64,000 nucleotides of DNA, from positions 1 to 64,000 of the forward strand of contig CAKSAY010000006.1 in NCBI GenBank assembly GCA_934438055.1, given 5' to 3'. The position numbers and the translations under genes are program-made. The notes under the pieces are model-generated. The model was not told where the DNA came from. It did no database searches and saw only the letters and a program-made list of their open reading frames with translations. The stretch's first letter is position 1. Every line of letters begins with the position of its first letter. This document shows positions 1-8,815 of this stretch, piece after piece. The stretch comes from an uncultured Oscillospiraceae bacterium. GTDB taxonomy: Bacteria; Bacillota; Clostridia; Oscillospirales; Ruminococcaceae.

Positions 1-27
1 CGAGAATCTACACTCCCCAATAAAAAC

Positions 28-129
28 TAAATCCCGGACGCGAATTGCGTCCAGGTGCTACCTATTATTGAACGTTATAATAAACTTAAAAATTAAATCC
101 CGGACGCGAATTGCGCCCAGGTGCTACCT
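28..129 (-). terminator. Two tandem near-identical terminator hairpins after tRNA-Leu
   Basis: A 36-bp unit occurs at 28-63 and again at 94-129, 66 bp apart, differing at one base. Read on the minus strand each unit forms a 9-bp stem (CCTGGACGC / GCGTCCGGG with loop AATTC) followed by a T-rich run. In the tRNA-proximal copy the single difference turns an A-U pair into a G-U pair, so the stem survives. The second copy starts at the last base of the tRNA CCA end. Most likely a duplicated intrinsic terminator for the tRNA transcript. Confidence 0.6.
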
Positions 130-212
130 GGTGCGGGTGACAGGACTTGAACCTGCACATCAAAGACACTAGATCCTAAGTCTAGCGCGTCTGCCAATTC
201 CGCCACACCCGC
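129..212 (-). tRNA. tRNA-Leu (anticodon UAG)
   Basis: The minus strand folds as a class II tRNA: acceptor GCGGGTG / CACCCGC, an encoded CCA end at 131-129, anticodon arm CTAGA-CTTAGGA-TCTAG giving anticodon UAG, a variable arm after it, and a T arm with GGTTCAAGTCC. Length is 84 nt, right for leucine tRNAs. It has its own strong promoter upstream (262-290) and terminators directly after it. Confidence 0.95.
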
Positions 213-233
213 ATAGAAAAGTGAATGAAAAAC

Positions 234-254
234 AAAGGCTTTTTAAGAGCCTTT
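234..254 (-). other. Hairpin in the tRNA-Leu precursor leader
   Basis: AAAGGCT / AGCCTTT around a 7-nt loop, followed on the minus strand by GTTTTTC. It sits between the tRNA promoter and the tRNA body, so it could be a 5'-leader hairpin. It also has the form of a weak terminator and could end transcripts coming from metH. Confidence 0.45.
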
Positions 255-261
255 AGTTTTT

Positions 262-290
262 ATTATAATGCAATACTTTCCCTTTGTCAA
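262..290 (-). promoter_or_regulatory. Promoter for tRNA-Leu
   Basis: On the minus strand TTGACA and TATAAT, both perfect sigma-A hexamers, are separated by exactly 17 bp. They lie just after the metH stop and about 50 bp before the tRNA. Confidence 0.85.
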
Positions 291-301
291 GCCCTTTTGT
301 T

Positions 302-2671
302 CTATTCACTGATTACTCCATAAACCATCTGCGCTGCTTTCACGCTTTCCTGCGCGTCCTTTACATAAAAATCCGCACCCACGCTCTCTACATATTCCTT
401 ATTGACAACCGCACCGCCAAGCATGATTTTGCAATCAAACTCCTCTCGAATGAGAGAGACCGTTTGTTCCATACTCTTTAAAGTTGTGGTCATTAAAGCG
501 CTCAAACCGACCAAACAGGCCTTTTCTCTCCTAATAGTTTCTAAAATAAGCTGTGCACTAACATCTTTTCCTAAATCAATTACATCGAATCCATAATTCT
601 CCATTAAAAAGCCGGCAATATTTTTTCCAATATCATGAATATCACCCCGTACCGTTGCAATAATAACCTTTCTTTTTTGACCCGCCTCACTCGATTTTAG
701 ATGTTGACGAATCACCGTCAATCCCTCCTTTACCGCCTCGGCAGACTGGAGAAGTTGGGGTAAAAACAACCTTCCTTTTTCATATTTTTCGCTCACCTCG
801 TCAAGCGCTTTCACAAAGCATGTTTCAATCAACAGCAGGGGATTCTCCTCTTGCAACGCTTGTTGTGTGAGCGTCTTCATCACCTCTGTTCGTCCTGTCA
901 CAATGGCGTCATAGAGGCTGTCTTCTTTCATATTTTTCCCGTTTTCCTTTGGATGAATCTCTTCATACCGCGCAATATATTTTTTTGCATCCACATCCAC
1001 TGCATCTAACACACGAATGCTGTCAATGCTCTCTTGCATTTTGGCAGACAGGGGATTGACTATTGCAGTTTTCAAACCTGCTCCATAGGCGGCGCTTAAA
1101 AATGTGGCATTTAGTACGTCTCTTTGGGGGAGACCAAAAGAGATATTGCTTACACCCAAGATGGTGTGACACCCTAAATGGCGCTTTATAAAAGAAAGGG
1201 CTTCTAGCGTCTCCCGCGTCTTTTGAGGCTGGACAGAAACGGGGAGAGTGAGTGGATCAATTAGAAGATTTTCGGGGGGAATACCCTGCGCCTGTGCCTT
1301 TTTCACAATCTTCTCAGCCAAGTAAACACACTGTTTGACATCTTCAGGCATTCCTTTCTCCGTCAAGGTTAACCCAACCAGCAATGCGCCGTATTTTGCT
1401 GCAATCGGCAAAACCCTCTCAAGTTTTTCATCAGATGCATCAACTGAATTGAGAAAAACCCTGCCATTATAGGCTCTTGCACCGCTCTCAAGTGCACGAT
1501 AATCCGCACTGTCAATGCACAAAGGCGTTGTCGTCACCGCCTGCACCTGTCGCACTGTCTCTCTCATCTTTTCATCTTCTTTAATCCCGGGAACGCCTAC
1601 GTTTATGTCGAGCAAATCTGCGTCTGCTCTTTCCTGAAAAACTGCCTCTTGCAAAATCGGATTCCAACGATTTTTCAAAAGCGCTTCTTTTAAGAGAGGA
1701 CGTCCTGTTGGATTGATTCTTTCTCCAACAACGCAAAATTGTTTTCCAATGGGTGTGCACTGTGCAAAAGAAGCTGCAAACACACCTTTACTTTTGCGCG
1801 ACTGAACAACCTTTCCACCAAAGCCCTCTGCAAGCGCTGCAATATGCGCGGGAGTAGTTCCGCAACATCCCCCTAAAATGCTCGCTCCCGCTTGATAAAG
1901 TCTGCGCATCTGCTCCTGAAAGTCTGTTGGGGAGAGGGGATAATACGTCCGACCGTTTTTGAATGCAGGAAGTCCTGCATTTGGCTTTGCAAGAATGGGA
2001 ATTTTGCTTACACCCGCCATTTGCTTAATAATGTCGATCAATTGGTCGGGGCCGCAAGAACAATTTGCACCAATCGCATCAACGCCTAAACTTTCCAGCG
2101 TCACCGCCGCGGCCTGCGGACCGGTTCCCGTAAACGTTCTTTTGTCTTTCTCAAAGGTCATGGAAGCAAAAACAGGTAGACCGGTGTTTTCTTTTGCTGC
2201 TAAAACGGCAGCTTTCATCTCATATAAATCTGCCATCGTCTCAATAAAAATTAAATCGCAGCCCGCCTTTTCCCCGGCTATCATCTGCTCTGCAAAAAGG
2301 TCGTAAGCCTGCTCAAACTGCAATTGACCTCCCGGCGCAAACAAAACACCTAAAGGGCCCACATCTAAAGCAACCAGTGGACTTGAAGCCTTTTTTGCCA
2401 ACCCAACAGCTGTTTGAATGCATGAAGCAGGTGTTTTGAGACTGCCTTTTAATTTCAATGCATTTGCTTGGAAAGTGTTGGCCAACACAATCTGCGCACC
2501 GGCTTGAACATATTCTCTGTGAATTTGACAAATAATCTCCGGATGAGAAAAATTGAAAAGAACGGGATTGACATTTTCATCCATACCTCTTTGTTGCAAC
2601 TGCGTACCCATTGCGCCGTCGAGAATATACACTTGTTTTTTGCAGTTGATTTTGAATATCTCTTTATTCAT
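302..2671 (-). CDS. metH: B12-dependent methionine synthase lacking the activation domain
   Basis: Transfers the methyl group of methyl-tetrahydrofolate to homocysteine through cobalamin; cytoplasmic. The 789 residues contain a homocysteine methyltransferase barrel (about 1-290) with zinc ligands at Cys204 (GANCSCG) and Cys269/Cys270 (GGCCGTTP). A pterin-binding domain follows (about 310-570, from VVGERINPTGR), then the cobalamin cap and a Rossmann B12 domain with DIHDIGKN (His679 as lower ligand). The roughly 300-residue C-terminal reactivation domain of E. coli MetH is absent; a separate small protein upstream (2734-3411) seems to supply it. A GGGGGG ribosome site about 11 nt upstream supports the ATG. 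Last gene of a minus-strand met cluster. Confidence 0.93.
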   Translation of the reverse strand: MNKEIFKINCKKQVYILDGAMGTQLQQRGMDENVNPVLFNFSHPEIICQIHREYVQAGAQIVLANTFQANALKLKGSLKTPASCIQTAVGLAKKASSPLVALDVGPLGVLFAPGGQLQFEQAYDLFAEQMIAGEKAGCDLIFIETMADLYEMKAAVLAAKENTGLPVFASMTFEKDKRTFTGTGPQAAAVTLESLGVDAIGANCSCGPDQLIDIIKQMAGVSKIPILAKPNAGLPAFKNGRTYYPLSPTDFQEQMRRLYQAGASILGGCCGTTPAHIAALAEGFGGKVVQSRKSKGVFAASFAQCTPIGKQFCVVGERINPTGRPLLKEALLKNRWNPILQEAVFQERADADLLDINVGVPGIKEDEKMRETVRQVQAVTTTPLCIDSADYRALESGARAYNGRVFLNSVDASDEKLERVLPIAAKYGALLVGLTLTEKGMPEDVKQCVYLAEKIVKKAQAQGIPPENLLIDPLTLPVSVQPQKTRETLEALSFIKRHLGCHTILGVSNISFGLPQRDVLNATFLSAAYGAGLKTAIVNPLSAKMQESIDSIRVLDAVDVDAKKYIARYEEIHPKENGKNMKEDSLYDAIVTGRTEVMKTLTQQALQEENPLLLIETCFVKALDEVSEKYEKGRLFLPQLLQSAEAVKEGLTVIRQHLKSSEAGQKRKVIIATVRGDIHDIGKNIAGFLMENYGFDVIDLGKDVSAQLILETIRREKACLVGLSALMTTTLKSMEQTVSLIREEFDCKIMLGGAVVNKEYVESVGADFYVKDAQESVKAAQMVYGVISE

Positions 2672-2733
2672 CTTCGCCTATATCCCCCCTATTCGCTCTG
2701 TTTTATCTACTCGGTGCAAAATCCTCACCATTT

Positions 2734-3411
2734 TTATATTTTTTTGAAAAAACAATCTTTTCTCTTTTCACAAACAGCGCAGGGAGATTGTTTTTTTTGG
2801 TTTTTACACCCAATTCCAATAATAGCAGTGATAGACTTCATAGGCATTAAAACGTCTCCTGTGGAGACAAATAAGCCAATTCTGCGCGAGGTATCTAAAA
2901 TCTGCAAAAACGCTTTCTGTTCATTAAGTGGAAAATCACCATATCCCGGACTAAATCTCGTTGTAAATAGATTTTTGTTGAGGTGCTCTAACAAAGCAAT
3001 TCTTTCCTCTCCCAAATCGCAAACCCGTTCAATCATCCCGCTTGCACAACTGTCATAAAGCAGCGCCTCGCTCGGAGAGACAACCTGACTTGCCCTAATC
3101 TTTCTGTCCATCTCCTCTCCAAGCGTTGCTGCTATCAAAATAGCTTTAGAGCATCCATCCAGATGAGTGTTTATTTTTTCCCCTTTTAAAGGAAACTGCG
3201 CTTCCTTTAAATAATAAGTCTTCTCTGACTTTTCTAAAGTGAACAGTCTGTAAACAAGTCGGGGTCTGACCAGTTGCTCCGTCTGCGCAATCACCTGATC
3301 AACTGTCCTCTGCATCTGATCAGATAAAACTTGTCCGCGATACCCGGCATATCGCAAAACCTCTTTTTTTCTTGCTGCTGCATTCTCAATGAATAAAACG
3401 CCCACGCACAC
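2734..3411 (-). CDS. Stand-alone methionine synthase activation-domain protein
   Basis: 225 residues resembling the SAM-binding reactivation domain of MetH. The signature is RFSPGYGDFPL near residue 152, like the R-x-x-P-G-Y motif that binds S-adenosylmethionine for reductive methylation of inactive cob(II)alamin. The C-terminus carries a CAVCEKRKDC cluster that may bind metal. It lies 60 bp upstream of metH on the same strand, and metH lacks this domain, so the two are inferred to work as one split enzyme. Split MetH systems are known in Firmicutes and Thermotoga. Start ATG follows an AAAGGAGAG site. Confidence 0.8.
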   Translation of the reverse strand: MCVGVLFIENAAARKKEVLRYAGYRGQVLSDQMQRTVDQVIAQTEQLVRPRLVYRLFTLEKSEKTYYLKEAQFPLKGEKINTHLDGCSKAILIAATLGEEMDRKIRASQVVSPSEALLYDSCASGMIERVCDLGEERIALLEHLNKNLFTTRFSPGYGDFPLNEQKAFLQILDTSRRIGLFVSTGDVLMPMKSITAIIGIGCKNQKKQSPCAVCEKRKDCFFKKI

Positions 3412-3514
3412 TCTCCTTTTTTCAAAACGAATTACCGACTTTCTTTCTAAAGTTATTGGTTCTGTTTTTCATCTCATGCGTTCCATATAAATAATATGCT
3501 TCAAATTAAGTGAT

Positions 3515-4368
3515 TCATATTATCTTGCAATGCCCGACAATATCTGCATAGACACAGACGGATTTGTTCATCGCATAAAAGTGAATTCCATCAACGCCGT
3601 TTTGTTTCAAATTCTCCGCCTGCTCCACTGCAAACGCAATTCCAGCCTTTAACAGCTCGTCCGGTATATTTTCATAACGATGGAGAATTCACACAATCGA
3701 GGCGGGAATGCCTACGCCGCAGGTGTAAATCATTCTCGCCACCTGTTTACTGCTCATCATAGGCATAATACCCGCTAGAATTGGAATTTTTAATCCCTGT
3801 TTTGCCATCCGGCCACGAAATCTATAAAATGCATGATTATTATAAAAAGCTACGTGATGAGAAAAGACGCACCGCATGTCTGCTTTTGCAAAAGATATTC
3901 ATCATTCAAAGCTTCATTCATACAACCCACATGCTCTTCGGGATAACAAGCGGCGCCTAAACAAAAGAAGTTTTTCTCTTGAATATATGACAGCAAGTCT
4001 TTAGCATAGGCAAAGTCGCTCTGTGCTGTTTCTTCCACCCAACAGGCTCATCTCCACGTAACACTAAAATGTTTTGAATGTTATTTTTTCTCCATTCGTC
4101 TAACATCTCATCAATTTCCCGTTTTGTTTTACCGACAGCCGTGATATGGGACAATGACAGAACGCCTTTATCTTGAACTTGTTTTGAAATTTTTCCGAAT
4201 TTTCTGTAATTTTTTCCATCGCCCCATAGATGACGCTTATGAAAGAAGGCTTTAGCGCAACCATTGTCTGAATCACTTGCTGCGTTTTTTTGCTCATCCG
4301 TCTCTTTTTTAGCGGAAAACCTCTAGAGAATAGGTGGTTTTTCTTTAAATCAAATCAATAATTTTCAT
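3515..4368 (-). pseudogene. metF: Frameshifted methylenetetrahydrofolate reductase (metF)
   Basis: Reading the minus strand and switching frame several times recovers an almost full-length MetF. It begins MKIIDL at 4368, then KEKPPIL, LEVF, and LKPSFISVIYGA. Next come ITAVGKTKREIDEML and NILVLRGDEP, then DFAYAKDLLSYI with LGAACYPEEH, then LKIPILAGIMP. It ends with GVDGIHFYAMN before TGA at 3515. At least five frame changes are needed, so no functional enzyme can be made. It would have supplied methyl-THF to MetH directly downstream. A promoter remains in front (4409-4437). Confidence 0.88.
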
Positions 4369-4408
4369 CTTTTTTTTGCTTTATGATTTAAACTGTCCTT
4401 TATTTGGA

Positions 4409-4437
4409 AGTATAACAAACATTCTTTGTATTTTCAA
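4409..4437 (-). promoter_or_regulatory. Promoter of the met cluster
   Basis: Minus strand TTGAAA, 17-bp spacer, TATACT, just past the stop of the flippase gene and about 40 bp before the metF pseudogene start. It probably still drives the activation-domain gene and metH through the dead metF. Confidence 0.65.
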
Positions 4438-5999
4438 GCTTTTTTAAAATGCGTGTCGCTCTTTTTTCTTTTAAAACAATCTCTCACCCAATGCAATTCC
4501 CCCGGCGTTATGCACTTCATAGCAAACAAAAGACCAATATATAACACAACCACAATCACACTGCACAGACAAACGCAAAACCAAACCGGGAACAAACCAT
4601 CAAAGAAAAAGGCATAGAGAATTTTGGCAGGAAACGCGGCCGCTGCGGCTGCAATTGAGGGGAAAACAATCCAGTTCTTCCACTTAAATTTTACCTTGGT
4701 TACTTTCAAAAGACGTCTTAAATTCAGCAGGGAAGTGAACAAATTACTTACAATCATAATCCACAAAAAAGCTTGAATTCCCCCTTTGGGAACAAAAAAG
4801 TAAATCAAAATAATTCTAATAATCGAATCAGCAATATTGTAGCGCATAGGAGCTACCTGTTCTCCAATGGCATTGAGCACTCCCACCGTCACCATTTCAA
4901 GATACATCAAAGGGCAAATGGGGCATAGCAAAGCGAGCATGTTTCCCACCTGCGGCTCATGATAAAGCATATTTCCAATCTGATGGGGAAAAAGCATGAA
5001 AATTAACACAATCACAACGCTCATCATCAATGTTAGCTGCAAAACTTTATTCACTGCACGGCGAATCCTCTCTCTTTTTCCTCCTGCATTTGCGCTTGCC
5101 ACTTCGGGAATGAGCGTGGTCACCAATGCCTGCAAAAGCGATGTGGGAAACATCAAAAGCGGCAAAACCATTCCCTTTAAAATTCCATAGGCGCCGATTG
5201 CTGAGGAATCGTCTCCCCCTGTGAAAATTCGCAATCCGCTAATGATAAGAAGATTTTCGGCCAAACGCAAAAGCGAATGAAATGTGGAGCTGGTTTGAAT
5301 GGGTAAGGATATATGAATGAATTCTTTGATGATTTTTCTTTGCTTTCCTTTGGTTTTTGTTGTTTTTTTTCGATCGGCATAATAGGTCATGACAACATAA
5401 GCACAAGAAACAATCTCCCCAACAGTCATTCCCAAAACCGTTGCCGCACAAGCAAAAGCGTCTCCATAGGGAAGCCATAGCCCTATGATGAAGACAATAA
5501 AAATCATCTTGGCAACCTGCTCAATCACCTGCGCTGATGATGGTTTAAAGGAATCGCGCATTGCATAAAAATATCCCTTAATGCAAGAGGAAACCGCCAT
5601 AAACGGAAGACTGGGCGCTAAACAGCGCAGAGAAATAATGGTTCTTTCATCTTTCAAAAGAAACTCCCCAATGGGGCACGCAAACAAAAAAAGTATGATT
5701 GCCGTGGCAATGCTAATTAAAAGAGAATAGGCAACCGCCATGCGCAAAATAGGTCTTGTTCCACCATATCGATTGACCTCTTGCTGTTCTGCCACCATTT
5801 TTGAGACAGCAATAGCGATTCCATTCGTTGCAAAGGCGACCAAAAGCATATAAAGAGATAGCACCAATTGATAAAGTCCCATTCCTTCTGCGCCTAAACG
5901 ATTGGATATATAGATTCTAAAGACAAATCCTAAAACACGGGTTATCATAGAAGCCGCTAATATAATGAGTGCACCGGTTATTATTTTTTGTTTACTCAT
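4434..5999 (-). CDS. SpoVB/MurJ-like polysaccharide or lipid II flippase
   Basis: 521 residues, almost entirely hydrophobic with about 14 predicted membrane segments, of the MVF/MATE-like superfamily. The start (GALIILAASMITRVLGFVFRIYISNRLGAEGMGLYQLV) is typical of stage V sporulation protein B and related oligosaccharide exporters. In spore formers SpoVB moves cortex peptidoglycan precursors; without other sporulation genes nearby a general lipid-linked flippase is equally possible. GGAGGAAG ribosome site before ATG. No clear terminator follows it; the met promoter overlaps its end. Confidence 0.82.
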   Translation of the reverse strand: MSKQKIITGALIILAASMITRVLGFVFRIYISNRLGAEGMGLYQLVLSLYMLLVAFATNGIAIAVSKMVAEQQEVNRYGGTRPILRMAVAYSLLISIATAIILFLFACPIGEFLLKDERTIISLRCLAPSLPFMAVSSCIKGYFYAMRDSFKPSSAQVIEQVAKMIFIVFIIGLWLPYGDAFACAATVLGMTVGEIVSCAYVVMTYYADRKKTTKTKGKQRKIIKEFIHISLPIQTSSTFHSLLRLAENLLIISGLRIFTGGDDSSAIGAYGILKGMVLPLLMFPTSLLQALVTTLIPEVASANAGGKRERIRRAVNKVLQLTLMMSVVIVLIFMLFPHQIGNMLYHEPQVGNMLALLCPICPLMYLEMVTVGVLNAIGEQVAPMRYNIADSIIRIILIYFFVPKGGIQAFLWIMIVSNLFTSLLNLRRLLKVTKVKFKWKNWIVFPSIAAAAAAFPAKILYAFFFDGLFPVWFCVCLCSVIVVVLYIGLLFAMKCITPGELHWVRDCFKRKKSDTHFKKA

Positions 6000-6167
6000 T
6001 TTCTTCCTCCAAAAGACGGCGTTTTTTTATTTGCCCTTTTTATGCATTTCATCTGCATATATATGACAAACTATAGCCAGTTATGTCTTTTGTAAGGTGT
6101 TGCCTAAATGATTATCTGTTTTTTTAATCACGCTCCCTTTTTATTTCATTAAAGATAATGTTAAAAT

Positions 6168-6213
6168 GAATCAAAATAAAAAGGTCTTATCCACTTTCAT
6201 AGTGGATAAGACC
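6168..6213 (-). terminator. gyrA terminator
   Basis: Minus strand GGTCTTATCCACT / AGTGGATAAGACC, a perfect 13-bp stem with a 5-nt loop, followed by TTTTTATTTT. It begins 40 bp past the gyrA stop. Confidence 0.92.
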
Positions 6214-6252
6214 CTCTTGAACAAGAATGATTGAATCGTACATTCTCTTCTA

Positions 6253-8802
6253 CTACGACTCGTCTATAGTATTTTCGGTCAATTTTTCTTCTTTTCCGGA
6301 TTCTTCCTCACTTAAAACAACGCTTTCTTCATCTTGCTCCAAATTGTTTTCATCTGACTCTTCTTCATGTTCAGCCCGTGCAAAGGTGACCACTCTCGTG
6401 TTCCCCTTAACACGCATCACACGAACACCTGAAGCATGACGAGACATAACGCTGATATCGTTCACTGCAATTCGGATAATAACGCCGTCGCTTGAAATAA
6501 GGATAATATCATCGTCATCATCGACAACCTTAATGCCAACAACATCTCCCTTTTCCTCGTTCACTTTATAATTGGTAATGCCGCTGCCGCCTCTGCTCTG
6601 CAAACGATAAGCGTCAATCTGCGTTCTTCTTCCCTGTCCTTTATCCGTAACAGTGAGAACAGTGGCGCCCTCACGCAAACGCGCCATTCCTACAACTTCA
6701 TCGCCTTGGTGCAATCGAATGGCTCGAACGCCCATTGCCGAACGTCCAAGAGGACGTAAATCATTTTCATCAAAGCGAATGGCTTTGCCTTTCTTTGTCG
6801 CAACAATCAACTGACTCTGCCCTGTTGTGAGACGCGTCCAGGCAAGTTCATCCCCATCGTTGAGCGTAATAGCAATGATGCCGCTTTTCCTCACATTTTT
6901 ATAAGCGTCGATTCGAGTTCTCTTAACCAAACCCTTTTTGGTCACCATAATCAAATAATGATCCTCTTCAAAGTTCTTGGTGCAAACCATAGAGGCAACC
7001 TTTTCATCTCCCTCCAACGGCAAAAGATTCACAATATTAATTCCTTTAGAATTTCTTCCTCCTTCGGGAATCTCATAACATTTGAGGCGATACATCCTTC
7101 CCTGATTGGTGATGAACAAAACATGATCATGACTTGAACCAATGAAGAGATCTTCAACAAAGTCTTCCTCTCGTTGCTTCATGCCATTAATTCCCCGACC
7201 GCCCCTTTTTTGAAGTTTATAAGCGTCAGTAGGCTGCCTTTTTATGTAGCCATAATGGGTGAGGGTGACAACGCAATTTTCCTCGGGAATTAAATCCTCA
7301 ATGTCAACCTCGCCACTGACCGGGAGAATTTCTGTTCTTCTCTCGTCTGCAAACTTGTCTTTTAATGCAATGAGTTCCTCTTTCACCAACGCAAGAATTC
7401 TTCCCTCATCGCTTAAAATCAGCTCAAGATTCTGAATTTTCTCAATCAAAGCAGCGAGTTCTTCTTCTATTTTTTGACGCTCCAATCCACTCAATTGACC
7501 TAAACGCATCTTCACAATGGCGTCCGACTGCAAATCATCCAGCCCAAAGCGCTCCATTAAGCTATTTTTTGCCTCCTGCACTGTTTTAGACGCTCTAATC
7601 ATGGCAATCACTTCGTCTATGTAATCGAGCGCAATCTTTAATCCCTCTAAAATATGAGCACGTTCCTTTGCTTTTTTCAAATCATAAAGGGTTCTTTTTC
7701 TGACAATTTCCGCTTGATAGTCAATATAATGACGCAGCATTTCCTTGAGCGTGAGAACTTTGGGAACACCATCAACCAAGGCGAGATTTATCACACCAAA
7801 TGTGTCTTGCATCTGCGTATAGGTATAGAGTTTATTGAGAATAATCTGCGGATTCGCATCTCTTTTAAGCTCAATGACTATTCTCATTCCCTCTCTGTTG
7901 GACTCATCTCTCAAAGCGGAAATGCCCTCAATCTTTTTATCTTTCACATGATTGGCAATGCTCTCAATCAACCTTGCTTTGTTCACCTGATAGGGCAGCT
8001 CGCTGACAATAATCCAAAAACGTCCGTTTTTCTTCTCCTCAATTTCAGCGCGAGCCCTCATGATGACTTTTCCCCGGCCTGTTGCATAGGCAGCCCTGAT
8101 TCCGGAATAACCCATAATCATACCGGCGGTTGGAAAATCAGGCCCTTTAATATGCTCCATGAGCTGCTCAAGATTCGCCTCCGGATTATCAATCAAAAGA
8201 CAGATTGCATTGACAACCTCGCCTAAATTATGGGGAGGAATGTTTGTCGCCATACCGACAGCAATTCCCGTTGAACCGTTCACCAAAAGATTTGGAAAAC
8301 GTGCCGGCAAAACGGTTGGCTCTTTGAGACGATCGTCGTAGTTCATGCTGAATTCTACCGTCTCTTTTTGAATATCCGTGAGCATTTCCATCGAAATTTT
8401 GCTCATTCTTGCTTCGGTATAACGATAAGCCGCCGGTGGATCTCCGTCTATAGAACCAAAGTTTCCATGACCGTCAACCAATGGATAACGCAGAGAAAAA
8501 TCCTGTGCTAATCTAACAAGGGCATCATACACAGAAGCATCACCGTGTGGATGGTATCGTCCAAGAACAGAACCGACTGTATCTGCACACTTACGATAAG
8601 CCTTTTCCGGGTAAATTCCATTTTCAAACAACGTGTATAGGATTCTTCTATGTACCGGTTTTAATCCATCCCGAACATCGGGCAGCGCACGGCTCACAAT
8701 AACCGACATGGAATAGTCAAGAAAGGATTTTTTCACCTCCTTTTCAATGTCAACCGGTATGACCTTTCCAATATTAGGATCAAATGACGTTTCGTTATTC
8801 AT
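6253..8802 (-). CDS. gyrA: DNA gyrase subunit A
   Basis: Cuts and rejoins DNA in the A2B2 gyrase that adds negative supercoils. 849 residues from ATG at 8802, chosen over an upstream in-frame TTG because GGAGG lies 5 nt before it. Winged-helix and tower region near the N-terminus, catalytic Tyr128 in RYTE, then six beta-propeller blades, and an acidic tail of about 45 residues rich in Glu. In the quinolone region the residue aligned with E. coli Ser83 is Ala89 (GDASVYD), while the Asp87 equivalent (Asp93) is kept. It starts 13 nt after the YcxB-like gene, so they are co-transcribed. Confidence 0.97.
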   Translation of the reverse strand: MNNETSFDPNIGKVIPVDIEKEVKKSFLDYSMSVIVSRALPDVRDGLKPVHRRILYTLFENGIYPEKAYRKCADTVGSVLGRYHPHGDASVYDALVRLAQDFSLRYPLVDGHGNFGSIDGDPPAAYRYTEARMSKISMEMLTDIQKETVEFSMNYDDRLKEPTVLPARFPNLLVNGSTGIAVGMATNIPPHNLGEVVNAICLLIDNPEANLEQLMEHIKGPDFPTAGMIMGYSGIRAAYATGRGKVIMRARAEIEEKKNGRFWIIVSELPYQVNKARLIESIANHVKDKKIEGISALRDESNREGMRIVIELKRDANPQIILNKLYTYTQMQDTFGVINLALVDGVPKVLTLKEMLRHYIDYQAEIVRKRTLYDLKKAKERAHILEGLKIALDYIDEVIAMIRASKTVQEAKNSLMERFGLDDLQSDAIVKMRLGQLSGLERQKIEEELAALIEKIQNLELILSDEGRILALVKEELIALKDKFADERRTEILPVSGEVDIEDLIPEENCVVTLTHYGYIKRQPTDAYKLQKRGGRGINGMKQREEDFVEDLFIGSSHDHVLFITNQGRMYRLKCYEIPEGGRNSKGINIVNLLPLEGDEKVASMVCTKNFEEDHYLIMVTKKGLVKRTRIDAYKNVRKSGIIAITLNDGDELAWTRLTTGQSQLIVATKKGKAIRFDENDLRPLGRSAMGVRAIRLHQGDEVVGMARLREGATVLTVTDKGQGRRTQIDAYRLQSRGGSGITNYKVNEEKGDVVGIKVVDDDDDIILISSDGVIIRIAVNDISVMSRHASGVRVMRVKGNTRVVTFARAEHEEESDENNLEQDEESVVLSEEESGKEEKLTENTIDES

Positions 8803-8815
8803 AACTTCCTCCAAA

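Noticed and set aside
28..129. T-box antiterminator (AGGTAGCACC then GCGTCC)
   Set aside because: The UGGN core is absent, and the element follows a tRNA rather than preceding a synthetase or amino-acid gene.
6183..6213. TTATCCACT resembling a DnaA box
   Set aside because: It is one arm of the gyrA terminator stem and lies 8 kb from the origin candidate.
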